Positions 16,218 to 27,504 of a stretch of DNA of 64,000 bases are shown one piece after another (within the stretch, counting starts at the first letter, position 1; every line of letters begins with the position of its first letter). The notes under the pieces were generated by a model. The model was not told the origin of the DNA, searched no databases, and worked only from the letters and a program-made list of their open reading frames with translations. The translations under genes were made by a program, and so were the position numbers. The stretch is taken from positions 22,861 to 86,860 of the forward strand of contig JAQENU010000014.1 in the NCBI GenBank assembly GCA_027676805.1. Reading direction: 5' to 3'. This DNA is from Coprobacillaceae bacterium UN01-12pH3A. Lineage in GTDB: Bacteria; Bacillota_I; Bacilli_A; Erysipelotrichales; Coprobacillaceae.

Positions 16218-17668
16218 TATGCTTCCCCCTTTGCATATTTATTTTTCAATCCCAATTCTTTTTCTAACGCATAAGCAGCATTAAGAACGGTTTGTTCTTC
16301 AAATAATTTACCCATGATATTAATACCAATCGGCATTCCATCGACAAAGCCGCATGGCAGAGTCAAACTTGGTGTTCCGGCAAAGTTACCTAAAACCAAA
16401 TGATTTTCTAAGATCAAATATTCATCTGTCAGACGATCTGTTTCTTCTTCATCAATTTTAGCTGCTACATGTCCTGCTGTAGGTCCTAAAATCAAATCAT
16501 ACTGATCATAAATTCGATTTAATTCTTCAACAATCAAGCGTCTTACCCGTTGTGCTTTTCTAAACATTTTTTCCTGATTCTGAGTAGCTAAGGCTAAATT
16601 TCCTAAGATAAATCGACGTTTAATATGAGCTCCAAAGCCATTGGTACGTGAAGCAATCATCACTTCATCAGGAGTCGCCGCCTCTACTCTTGTACCATAT
16701 TTCACCCCATCCAGACAGGCATGGTTACTGGTTGCCTCAGAATTAGCGATGATCGTATAAGTTGGCAGCATTGCTTTCAATAAAGTTTCATCATATTCTA
16801 CAAAATCAACTGTACATCCCATTTTTTTATACAAATCGATCATGTGATCAAAATTCTTTTTAATTTCACTGTTTGATATTTGTTCATATACATTTTTAAT
16901 CACTGCAATTTTTTTATCTTGAATATCACTTGTGAGATGATCGTAATACGCTTCTACAGGACGATTCGAAGAAGTCATATCGCGGTCGTCCCTGCCACTC
17001 ATCGCTTCAATAACGATCGCCATATCTTCAACGCTGCGGGTAAATGCCCCAACATGATCTAAACTAGAGGCATACGGAATAACCCCATAACGTGAAATTC
17101 TTCCCCATGTCGGTTTAAAACCAATAACACCGCAGTACCCCGCAGGTTTACGGATAGAATCCCCAGTATCGCTTCCTAAGGCAAACGGAACTAACCCGCT
17201 TCCCACAATTGCCGCACTTCCTCCAGAAGAACCGCCGGCAATACGACTTGCATCATAAGGGTTTCCTACCGGTCCGGTTAAAGCCGATTTATTGGTCCCG
17301 CCCATTGCCAATTCATCCATGCTCGCTTTTCCGATCATGATGCATTCTTTTTCATTTAACAAATCAATGACATGCGCATTATAGATAGGCACATAATGTT
17401 CTAACATACGGCTTGAGGCTGTTGTCTTGATTCCTTTAGTAGAGTAATTATCTTTAGCAACAAAAGGAATCCCGCTTAACCAATTATTTTCATCAAACTC
17501 AAAACCATCTAATTTTGCCAAAGCTTCTTCTTTAGTAATGGTAACAAAGGCATTCAAGCGCTGTTGAACCCTTTGACTGTCGTCAAAAAGCTGTTCATAA
17601 TACGCTTTAATATCAATTTCTTTATTCTTTAGCATTTCATGCAGCTGTGTAATTGTCAGTCCGTACAT
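16217..17668 (-). CDS. gatA: Aspartyl/glutamyl-tRNA amidotransferase subunit A
   Basis: A 483-residue amidase-signature enzyme that releases ammonia from glutamine for GatB. The Ser-cisSer-Lys triad can be placed at K72 (FVAKDNYST), S147 (AGGSSGGSAA) and S171 (SDTGDSIRKPAGYCG). The position in gatC-gatA-gatB order, with TAATG overlaps on both sides, fixes the assignment against other amidases. Length and motifs are normal. Confidence 0.97.
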   Translation of the reverse strand: MYGLTITQLHEMLKNKEIDIKAYYEQLFDDSQRVQQRLNAFVTITKEEALAKLDGFEFDENNWLSGIPFVAKDNYSTKGIKTTASSRMLEHYVPIYNAHVIDLLNEKECIMIGKASMDELAMGGTNKSALTGPVGNPYDASRIAGGSSGGSAAIVGSGLVPFALGSDTGDSIRKPAGYCGVIGFKPTWGRISRYGVIPYASSLDHVGAFTRSVEDMAIVIEAMSGRDDRDMTSSNRPVEAYYDHLTSDIQDKKIAVIKNVYEQISNSEIKKNFDHMIDLYKKMGCTVDFVEYDETLLKAMLPTYTIIANSEATSNHACLDGVKYGTRVEAATPDEVMIASRTNGFGAHIKRRFILGNLALATQNQEKMFRKAQRVRRLIVEELNRIYDQYDLILGPTAGHVAAKIDEEETDRLTDEYLILENHLVLGNFAGTPSLTLPCGFVDGMPIGINIMGKLFEEQTVLNAAYALEKELGLKNKYAKGEA

Positions 17669-17958
17669 TATCCCACCACCTTTGGCATTTTTATTTGATG
17701 ATCTTCAACACTCGGTGCATTTTTCAAAGCATCTTCAATACTGATTACATGATTCGGTACATCTTCCCTTAAAAAAGAAGTTTCAATTTCATAAGGGAAT
17801 GCCATAATATCAACATCCCTTGTATCAATCTTATCCAATACCTCGACATGGTTCATAAATACTTCGTATTCTTTTACTAACGCCGGCATTTCTTCATCAC
17901 TGATCGCAAACATTGTTTTTAATCCTAATGCCTTCAACATTTCTTCTGTTTCGTTCAT
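17668..17958 (-). CDS. gatC: Aspartyl/glutamyl-tRNA amidotransferase subunit C
   Basis: A 96-residue GatC, the small subunit that wraps around and stabilises the GatA-GatB interface. Family features are an N-terminal helix MNETEEMLKALGLK, the middle segment EVLDKIDTRDVDIM and FLREDVPNHVISIEDALKNAPS. I chose the ATG at 17958 because GAGAGGA lies eight bases upstream. A TTG two codons earlier is less well placed. It overlaps gatA by one base. Confidence 0.93.
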   Translation of the reverse strand: MNETEEMLKALGLKTMFAISDEEMPALVKEYEVFMNHVEVLDKIDTRDVDIMAFPYEIETSFLREDVPNHVISIEDALKNAPSVEDHQIKMPKVVG

Positions 17959-17972
17959 ATTCAAAATCCTCT

Positions 17973-21061
<3,089 letters not shown>

Positions 21062-21090
21062 TCATTTCTTTAAAACAAATTCATAAAAAA

Positions 21091-21117
21091 AATAGATAAT
21101 TCAAATCATTATCTATT
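21091..21117 (-). terminator. Terminator of the two-component operon
   Basis: AATAGATAAT / ATTATCTATT with a seven-base loop overlaps the histidine kinase stop, and eight T follow on the minus strand. Confidence 0.75.
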
Positions 21118-22419
21118 TGTAATTTTAAAAGTAACCCCATTTTCCATATTTTCTACTTGAATTGCATATCCGTACATATCCACTACTTTTTTCACGATCG
21201 ATAGTCCCAGTCCAAAGTTACCTTTTTCACCCTTTGAATAAGGCTTAAATATTTCTTTCAGCAGTTTTTGACTGATCGTCGGACCATCATTAAAGATAGA
21301 GATACCGGATTCATCAATCGTAATGATGATTTGATGCTGGTAATAGCGTTTAGCATTCTCAATGATATTTTCCAACACATTGCGCCAGTGCTCTTCCTGT
21401 CCTTTAAAAATCAATGCTTCTGTATTTTCAACCACTGTTATGATTTCATCGTTAACATCTAATTGAGATTTAATTTTGCTGATCAATTCATTCATATTCA
21501 CATCATCTAAGATCAGTTCATCCTGATTTATATAATCCAATCGATTCAAATAAAGGAAGGACTGTACTTTATTCTCTAGTCGTTCAGTGTTTTCTAAAAT
21601 AACGTCTAATGAGGATTCTTTAGTGCCATAAGGATAAATATCATCCTTCATACTTTCCGCATAGCTTTTAATCACGGCAATCGGGGTTTTTAAATCATGT
21701 GAGATATTATGCATGAATTCCTCTTTCAGCTTTTCCTGCTGATCCAATTCATTTTTCATATCCACTAACGCCATGGATACTTGACCGATTTCATCATTTC
21801 GCTCGATATCCAAGGTTCCCTTTTCACCACGTTTGATCGTTTCTATATAATTTTTTATCTTCTGCAGCGGCTTAATAAATGTGAATACCCAAATCGTCAT
21901 GATCAACGCCACTATAAATAATACGATATACTGAACATAAACCAATTCATTTTTAATTGAATTCAGCAGCTCTGTCGAATAATCATTATAAACAAATGAG
22001 ATAATATAGCTTCCGTCATCGGCTAGCTTAGTAATGGTATAATAAATTTTCTGCCCGCGATATTCAGCAATATAATTTTCAATAGTTTCTGTCTGCTCTG
22101 CCACATTTTTAGAAAACAATTCCTGAACCATATCACGTGTTGTCATTACCGTTAATGGCGGAATGGCTTCCCACTGAATCGCATCGTTCACGATTCTTCG
22201 TGTGATATGATAGACCTGTTTTTCTTTTCCCTTATCATACGGGTTATAGTAATCCTTCAAATAATCCAGCTGATTGGCTTGGATGGTTTCAAACATCTGA
22301 CTGCTTACTAAATTATTCAGATTGCGGTTAATCAACGGCGATACCACAAAAATAATCAGCAGTAAGATCCCCATAACTAATAAGCCCAGCTGCTGAAGCA
22401 AGGTTAAACGCTTGCTCAT
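21109..22419 (-). CDS. Sensor histidine kinase, VanS-like
   Basis: A 436-residue membrane histidine kinase. TM1 is at about 10-33, an extracellular sensor loop runs 34-160, TM2 is at about 162-182, and a HAMP domain follows (FIKPLQKIKNYIETIKRG). The dimerisation domain has the phosphorylated H241 in HNISHDLKTPIAVI. The ATPase domain has the N box ENIIENAKRYY and a G box FGLGLSIVKKVV. It overlaps the response regulator stop by one base (TAATG). The signal is unknown; cell-envelope stress would fit its subfamily. Confidence 0.9.
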   Translation of the reverse strand: MSKRLTLLQQLGLLVMGILLLIIFVVSPLINRNLNNLVSSQMFETIQANQLDYLKDYYNPYDKGKEKQVYHITRRIVNDAIQWEAIPPLTVMTTRDMVQELFSKNVAEQTETIENYIAEYRGQKIYYTITKLADDGSYIISFVYNDYSTELLNSIKNELVYVQYIVLFIVALIMTIWVFTFIKPLQKIKNYIETIKRGEKGTLDIERNDEIGQVSMALVDMKNELDQQEKLKEEFMHNISHDLKTPIAVIKSYAESMKDDIYPYGTKESSLDVILENTERLENKVQSFLYLNRLDYINQDELILDDVNMNELISKIKSQLDVNDEIITVVENTEALIFKGQEEHWRNVLENIIENAKRYYQHQIIITIDESGISIFNDGPTISQKLLKEIFKPYSKGEKGNFGLGLSIVKKVVDMYGYAIQVENMENGVTFKITNR

Positions 22420-23075
22420 TAATCTAAACGATAACCAAAGCCGTAAATAGTTTTAATATTTAAGTTTGGCATTTTCTTTCTTAATCTTCTTAGCGTATCG
22501 TCCACAACACGATCACTGCCAAAATAGAATTCTTCCCACACTTTTGACAAGATCTGTTCACGAGAAATTGCCAGCGAACGATTTTTCAAGAAGAATAGCA
22601 ACAGATCATATTCTTTTGTCGTAAGATCAATTTCTTCCTCATCTTTTAGCACCTTACGCTTAACCTCATCGATTAAATAGCCATCAATGGAAATTAAGAA
22701 CGGATTATTTTTATAAACACGTTTTAAGATATTATGTACTCTTAACACCATTTCTTTAGGGGCGAATGGCTTTGTGATATATTCATCACAGCCTTTTTCC
22801 AGACCGATAATGCGATCTAATTCCTGATCTCTTGCCGACATGAAGACAATCGGCATATCCGGTTTTACAGCTTTGATTTGGTTCAGCAGTTCAAATCCAC
22901 TTTCTTTATCCAGCATAATATCGACAATCCATAAATGCACATCATCTTCAATATGTAACAAAGCTTCATCATAAGTATAAAAAGAATAGACATAAAACCC
23001 TTCTTTTTCCAAATAGGTTCTCACTAAATCATTTAATTGTTTTTCATCATCTATAATATTGATACGGTATTTCAT
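22419..23075 (-). CDS. OmpR/PhoB-type response regulator
   Basis: A 218-residue response regulator. The receiver domain has D9, D10 and the phosphoacceptor D52 (WIVDIMLDKESG), and the conserved Lys in YITKPFAPKEM. The C-terminal winged helix contains LTTKEYDLLLFFLKNR, VVDDTLRRLRKKM and IYGFGYRL. It partners the following kinase. A perfect 20-bp palindrome lies 39 bases upstream of the ATG and may be its own operator. The SD site is GAGGTGA. Confidence 0.92.
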   Translation of the reverse strand: MKYRINIIDDEKQLNDLVRTYLEKEGFYVYSFYTYDEALLHIEDDVHLWIVDIMLDKESGFELLNQIKAVKPDMPIVFMSARDQELDRIIGLEKGCDEYITKPFAPKEMVLRVHNILKRVYKNNPFLISIDGYLIDEVKRKVLKDEEEIDLTTKEYDLLLFFLKNRSLAISREQILSKVWEEFYFGSDRVVDDTLRRLRKKMPNLNIKTIYGFGYRLD

Positions 23076-23113
23076 ATTATCACCTCATTTATACTTTATT
23101 AAAAACATATAAG

Positions 23114-23133
23114 CACATTATTGCAATAATGTG
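23114..23133. promoter_or_regulatory. Perfect 20-bp palindrome upstream of the response regulator
   Basis: CACATTATTGCAATAATGTG is exactly self-complementary. It lies between cdaR and the two-component genes, which are read in the same direction. OmpR-type regulators usually bind direct repeats, so another regulator or an RNA hairpin is also possible. Confidence 0.5.
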
Positions 23134-23150
23134 TGGAAATATGTGAAATT

Positions 23151-23178
23151 AAATAGAGTAGTTTCCACTACTCTATTT
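23151..23178. terminator. Terminator of the cdaA-cdaR operon
   Basis: A perfect 12-base stem AAATAGAGTAGT / ACTACTCTATTT with a four-base loop overlaps the cdaR stop. The T run after it on the minus strand is moderate. Confidence 0.7.
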
Positions 23179-24544
23179 TCACTTTTACTTTTTCTTCACT
23201 TAACAGCTTAACATCTAACAGGGAATCCGTTGATTTCAAGGTCACCGGAATTTCATATTCTCCCGGTTCCAGTCCGTTAATATCAATCGTCGCCTGAATC
23301 ACAGAACTATCCAAAGCATAAATCTTTGAAGCCGCACCGGAAACATTTACCGTAATGACACTGTTGAAATCGACTTTTCGATTCGCTGTATTGTTTAATA
23401 CTTTGATTTCAGCATCATTAATGGTTTTACTGATTCGATTTTCCACCACAATGCTGACATTAATTGTATCGATAGAAGCACTATTGACTCCTGATGGCAA
23501 TTCAATCGGCACGCCATACACTTCTTTATTTTCATAAATCTGTGAGACATCGACAGAAGCATAAATCGCTTTTACGTTTTCTAAGTTTTCCTTTGCTCCA
23601 TAGATCATTGCCGTTGTAACAGATGGGGTAATGGAAGCAATCGCTAGGCTGTCATCCATCGTTCCTACTCGGTTCACTTTCACTGGAACCTGCTGACTTG
23701 AAGAGGTTACGCTGACACTCACATCCACAGTTGTCGGTTCTACATCTACCGGCAATTCATTATTATACTCATCAAATGCTTTTACTGTTGCTTTTTGTGT
23801 AAACGAAGCATTCACTTGTTTAACATCAATGACCGCCTGCACATATTTGATGGCATCTAAAGTTTCTCGTCCAGCCGTCACCGTCACTTCTGATTTTGAT
23901 AACACCGGTGGTTCTAAAACGTATTTTGCATCTTTTTGATCTTCATTGATATATTTATAGCTTAATGCAAAGACACGGGATTCTTTAGGAGACAAAGTCA
24001 CACTGGCACTGCCCGGAGAAACCACTGCCGTAATACCGCCGGAAAGTCCTTTAACTTTTATATCCATGGTGTAAGAGCCTTCACTATAACCATTAAAATC
24101 AATATAAGCGGAATAATCCCCCTTATAAACCGCAGACTGCAGATTTACTACATTTCCGGTTAATTTCAGTGTTACTTTATCCGGCATTCCGGTTACCGCA
24201 TAATTCTCATCAAGATTGACGATACTCACCGGAACATCTTCTACTGTACGCTCTGTCGTTGCTGTGATTGAAGACCCATTCACCGTGATAAACAGAATCG
24301 CCGCCATAACAAGTGAAAGCCACTTTGATTTGCGGTCATCCATTAAGATACCTTCAATCACATGATTGATAGCATCGATGATCGCATAAACACTGTCTAA
24401 AACTGTGTTTTTTAAAGGAACACGTTTTTCTTTTTCTTTTGGTTCTTCTTTTTTAGGTTCCTGTTCACGACGCTTTTTCATAAAGTTAAGGAAAAAATCA
24501 GTTGAGCCTTCGGATGTTTTCTTATCTTTTTTCTCATCTGCCAT
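23168..24544 (-). CDS. cdaR: CdaA regulator, YbbR-domain protein
   Basis: A 458-residue protein with a long charged cytoplasmic N-terminus (residues 1-70). One transmembrane helix follows near 74-91 (WLSLVMAAILFITVNGSS), then about 360 extracellular residues forming four YbbR-type repeats. CdaR binds CdaA and tunes cyclic di-AMP synthesis. It starts one base after cdaA. The N-terminal extension rich in Lys and Glu is longer than in Bacillus, where the protein starts close to the membrane helix. No glmM follows, unlike the usual cdaA-cdaR-glmM order. Confidence 0.9.
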   Translation of the reverse strand: MADEKKDKKTSEGSTDFFLNFMKKRREQEPKKEEPKEKEKRVPLKNTVLDSVYAIIDAINHVIEGILMDDRKSKWLSLVMAAILFITVNGSSITATTERTVEDVPVSIVNLDENYAVTGMPDKVTLKLTGNVVNLQSAVYKGDYSAYIDFNGYSEGSYTMDIKVKGLSGGITAVVSPGSASVTLSPKESRVFALSYKYINEDQKDAKYVLEPPVLSKSEVTVTAGRETLDAIKYVQAVIDVKQVNASFTQKATVKAFDEYNNELPVDVEPTTVDVSVSVTSSSQQVPVKVNRVGTMDDSLAIASITPSVTTAMIYGAKENLENVKAIYASVDVSQIYENKEVYGVPIELPSGVNSASIDTINVSIVVENRISKTINDAEIKVLNNTANRKVDFNSVITVNVSGAASKIYALDSSVIQATIDINGLEPGEYEIPVTLKSTDSLLDVKLLSEEKVKVKIE

Positions 24545-24545
24545 T

Positions 24546-25352
24546 TTATTTCCCCTCCTTTATTGTATCTTCCCAGCCTAATTCCTTAGCTAAGCGATCC
24601 CAAAGTTCTACTAACGGGATACGAATCAATTCTCCGTTTTTAGCAAAAGACACATTTCCCGTTTCTTCTGAAACAATGATCGTCAAGGCATCACTGACTT
24701 CGCTCAGCCCCAAAGCTGCACGGTGACGCGCTCCATAAATCGGACTCAGTTCACGATTTGTCGGTTCAAAAAAAGCACTCGCACACGCAATTTTATCACC
24801 TTGAATAATCATTCCGCCATCATGCAATGCAGTTCCTTCATAGAAGATTGTCAGAATCAGCTCATAGCTGATATCCGCATGAATCTGAGTTCCTGCCGCA
24901 ATGTAATCTTCCAAAGACTGATTCAATTCAAAAGAGATCAATGCGCCTACCCGATTCGTTGAAAAGAACTGCAGCGCTCGTGTCACTTCATCCAAGATAT
25001 AATGCTTCTTGGCAGTATCCATTGTACTGCGGACAGGTGCTGACAAGTTTGCTTTCCCGATCTTTTCCAAAGTTGCACGAATTTCCGGCTGAAAGATAAT
25101 GAACAATGCCACTGCTCCCCACATTAACACCGTATCCACTAAATAGCCTAAGGTTTTTAAATTCAAGGCTGTCGTTAATAGCTTCACGATCAAGATGATC
25201 AAAATCCCTTTAAATATCTGTAACGTACGTAAATTTTTACGAACGATGCTGATCAAATAATAGAATAAAATCCAAACTAAAAATAAATCTAAACCAAACC
25301 GTAAAAAAGTAATGATGCTTGGTAATGTTATCATGTCAAATAAATTGTCCAT
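24546..25352 (-). CDS. cdaA: Diadenylate cyclase CdaA
   Basis: A 268-residue membrane enzyme that makes cyclic di-AMP from two ATP. Three N-terminal transmembrane helices (about residues 11-35, 40-62 and 66-88) precede the DAC domain. The catalytic motifs are ALHDGGMII (D178) and ARHRAALGLSE (R209-R211). The first motif is usually DGA; here it is DGG, a conservative change. I chose the ATG at 25352 because AGGTGG lies five bases upstream, over GTG at 25361. A TATAAT box at 25373-25378 is the likely promoter. Confidence 0.95.
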   Translation of the reverse strand: MDNLFDMITLPSIITFLRFGLDLFLVWILFYYLISIVRKNLRTLQIFKGILIILIVKLLTTALNLKTLGYLVDTVLMWGAVALFIIFQPEIRATLEKIGKANLSAPVRSTMDTAKKHYILDEVTRALQFFSTNRVGALISFELNQSLEDYIAAGTQIHADISYELILTIFYEGTALHDGGMIIQGDKIACASAFFEPTNRELSPIYGARHRAALGLSEVSDALTIIVSEETGNVSFAKNGELIRIPLVELWDRLAKELGWEDTIKEGK

Positions 25353-25523
25353 TATCCCCACCTCTTACTATTATTATAACAAATTTGAGCTTATTATCCT
25401 AGTTACATAAGAAAAAATAAAAATTAGAAATCTGTAAAAATGTGCTGAAACTTGTTAAAATTTTAACATCAATAATTTTTTTGCAGGATTATAAAAAAGT
25501 TTTCATAATTTAGCGCAAAAGGA

Positions 25524-25551
25524 TTGAACATCATGCGAAATAGTGTAAAAT
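25524..25551 (+). promoter_or_regulatory. Promoter of the phosphotransacylase gene
   Basis: TTGAAC (25524-25529) and TAAAAT (25546-25551) with a 16-base spacer, 26 bases before the ATG. Confidence 0.5.
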
Positions 25552-25577
25552 AAGATTGTATAAAGGAGAGATATTTT

Positions 25578-26147
25578 ATGGCAGAAAAAATTATTGTAGA
25601 AACTTCAGCACGTCATATTCACGTATGCAAAAAAGCATTAGCTGCTTTATTTGGAGAAGGTTATGAATTAACAAAAAAGAAAGAACTTTCTCAGCCGGGA
25701 CAATTTGCTTGTGAAGAAAGATTAACTATTGTCGGACCTAAAGGTGAAATGCAAAGAGTAAGCATTTTAGGACCTGTCAGAGATCATACACAAGTGGAAA
25801 TTTCATTGACAGATGCACGTTCAATCGGATTAAAAGCAGAAGTTCGTGAATCAGGTGATTTAGAAGGAACTCAGGGATGCAAATTAGTCGGACCTAAAGG
25901 TGAAATCGAAATTCCTTTCGGTGTTATCGCCGCTAAAAGACATATCCACTTAACTGTAGAAGACGCTGAAAAATTCGGTGTTGCCGATAAACAAATCGTT
26001 AGCGTACAAGTGGAAACAAACGGAAGATCCCTTACTTTTGGAGATGTTGTTTGCCGTGTAAGCCCTAGCTATGCAACAGCAATGCATATCGATACTGATG
26101 AATCTAATGCAGCTGGCGGACCAACTGAAGGAATCATCATTAAATAA
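25578..26147 (+). CDS. pduL: Phosphate propanoyltransferase / phosphotransacylase
   Basis: A 189-residue PduL-type acyltransferase that interconverts acyl-CoA and acyl phosphate, for example acetyl-CoA to acetyl phosphate for ATP formation. Two duplicated beta-barrel halves each carry a metal-binding RHIH motif, at SARHIHV (H13, H15) and AAKRHIHLT. Conserved VGPKGE appears in both halves. It lacks the N-terminal encapsulation peptide of microcompartment PduL, and no shell genes are near, so it should act as a cytosolic Pta substitute. The gene is monocistronic with a strong ribosome binding site (AAAGGAGAG). Confidence 0.92.
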   Translation: MAEKIIVETSARHIHVCKKALAALFGEGYELTKKKELSQPGQFACEERLTIVGPKGEMQRVSILGPVRDHTQVEISLTDARSIGLKAEVRESGDLEGTQGCKLVGPKGEIEIPFGVIAAKRHIHLTVEDAEKFGVADKQIVSVQVETNGRSLTFGDVVCRVSPSYATAMHIDTDESNAAGGPTEGIIIK

Positions 26148-26160
26148 CTATAAAAAAACA

Positions 26161-26184
26161 AAAAAACATCTGCGGATGTTTTTT
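26161..26184. terminator. Bidirectional terminator after pduL
   Basis: AAAAAACATC-TGCG-GATGTTTTTT, with T runs on both strands, sits between convergent genes. Confidence 0.8.
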
Positions 26185-26943
26185 TTATTTGCCAAATAAA
26201 TAATCAATAAAGATTGGAACCTGCTGCTCCCAAGTCTCCTCATTATGCTTGCCGTTAATGATGATGCGCGGATACACAGAAGCTCCCTGAACATCAAAAA
26301 GATGAGCGATTTCAAGATTGCGGCTGGTAGCATAAGTAAGCAGCTGCTTATTTCTTGATTCGTCACTCCCCCAGTCAATATATACCCATGTTTTAGGATG
26401 AATCGGATAACGATTGATCATTTCTTTTGTCTGTCTATAGCAAAAACTCACTGCCGGAGATAAGCTTGCCGCCTTTGAAAAATAATCATTGTATTTAGCC
26501 ACCGAATACAACGCCATCAAGCCGCCCATTGAACTTCCGCCAATTGCCGTATGCTCACGATCAACCAGCGTTCGATACATCGAATCTATCATAGGTTTGA
26601 GTTCCTCTACAACCCAATCCATGAATGCTTCCCCTTTGCCTGTGATCTTCCCAAAATGATGATGGTCAACATCAAAAGGGCAAAACTCATTTAAACGTTC
26701 ATTGCCTTCATGATTGCATTCAATCCCGACAACAATCAATTTTGTTTCCATATAATCCAAATATTCTTCCATCTTCCATGATTTGCCATAAGTGGCATCT
26801 TCATCATGGAAGAGATTATGTCCGTCATACATATACATTACCGGATAGCTTTCATCACTTTCTTCATAATGTTTCGGTAAATAAATATGCAATAAGCGCG
26901 GTAATTGAAACGGTGTAATCAGCACTTCTTTTTTTATGATCAT
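26185..26943 (-). CDS. Esterase, alpha/beta hydrolase (esterase D type)
   Basis: A 252-residue putative esterase of the esterase D / Fes-like group. The nucleophile S138 is in AIGGSSMGGLMAL, the oxyanion and cap region has YDGHNLFHDEDATYG, and the C-terminal histidine is in INGKHNEETW. There is no signal peptide, so it is probably cytoplasmic. The substrate cannot be read from the sequence; siderophore esters, acyl-glutathione analogues and xylo-oligosaccharide acetyl esters are all processed by relatives. The start has an AGGAGGAG site. The MerR gene just upstream on the same strand may control it. Confidence 0.83.
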   Translation of the reverse strand: MIIKKEVLITPFQLPRLLHIYLPKHYEESDESYPVMYMYDGHNLFHDEDATYGKSWKMEEYLDYMETKLIVVGIECNHEGNERLNEFCPFDVDHHHFGKITGKGEAFMDWVVEELKPMIDSMYRTLVDREHTAIGGSSMGGLMALYSVAKYNDYFSKAASLSPAVSFCYRQTKEMINRYPIHPKTWVYIDWGSDESRNKQLLTYATSRNLEIAHLFDVQGASVYPRIIINGKHNEETWEQQVPIFIDYLFGK

Positions 26944-27009
26944 CTTATCTCCTCCTCTTGTTTCATTATAGCATTAAAATAAAAAGATAGGCATAAAACC
27001 TATCCTCAT

Positions 27010-27393
27010 TTAATTTTTTAATGCCATCTCTTTTTCTAATCGCACTAAATTTGTTTCATACGTCTCTATCTTATGATCCAAATGGTCCAATGAATCCTGT
27101 AATTCCTGCATCTTGCTTTGCAGCTCATGGCGCTGCTGCTCTAAAATCATTTTACGCTGAGCAATGGTCTGATCGCCTTCATGGAATAGATGAATATATT
27201 TTTTCAGCATCTCAATGCTCAAGCCGGAAATACGCATGCATTTTAAAAACTGAATGCGTGCCAAGTCTTTCTCCTGATAATTTCTGATTCCACTGCTGTT
27301 TCTTTCAACCGGATCAAGCAACCCTATTTTTTCATAGTAACGCAAAGTATCACTGGAAAGTCCGAATCTTTCACTTACTTCTTTAATTGTCAC
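27010..27393 (-). CDS. MerR family transcriptional regulator
   Basis: A 127-residue MerR protein with an N-terminal winged helix (IKEVSERFGLSSDTLRYYEKIGLLDPVER), a second DNA-binding half, and a long coiled coil over residues 78-122. No effector domain is present, as in AdhR/NmlR-type sensors. I chose GTG at 27393 because AGGTGG lies eight bases upstream and family homology begins there. An in-frame TTG at 27444 adds non-conserved residues. CTTATG-ATAC-CATAAG overlaps its promoter and may be the operator. Confidence 0.82.
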   Translation of the reverse strand: MTIKEVSERFGLSSDTLRYYEKIGLLDPVERNSSGIRNYQEKDLARIQFLKCMRISGLSIEMLKKYIHLFHEGDQTIAQRKMILEQQRHELQSKMQELQDSLDHLDHKIETYETNLVRLEKEMALKN

Positions 27394-27411
27394 TGCTACC
27401 ACCACCTTAAT

Positions 27412-27427
27412 CTTATGATACCATAAG
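27412..27427. promoter_or_regulatory. Palindrome over the MerR promoter
   Basis: CTTATG-ATAC-CATAAG overlaps a TATCAT -10 box on the minus strand, with TTGTCT 18 bases upstream. This gives an autoregulated MerR-type promoter as a candidate. Confidence 0.5.
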
Positions 27428-27472
27428 TATCCAAAAAAAGACAACTTTGATTTTGCTGTTTATGATAAAAGA

Positions 27473-27494
27473 AAACCTTGCCTAAGCAAGGTTT
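27473..27494 (-). terminator. Terminator of the GH4 gene
   Basis: AAACCTTGC-CTAA-GCAAGGTTT followed by TCTTTT on the minus strand, just after the GH4 stop. Confidence 0.75.
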
Positions 27495-27504
27495 AGTCAT
27501 TATA

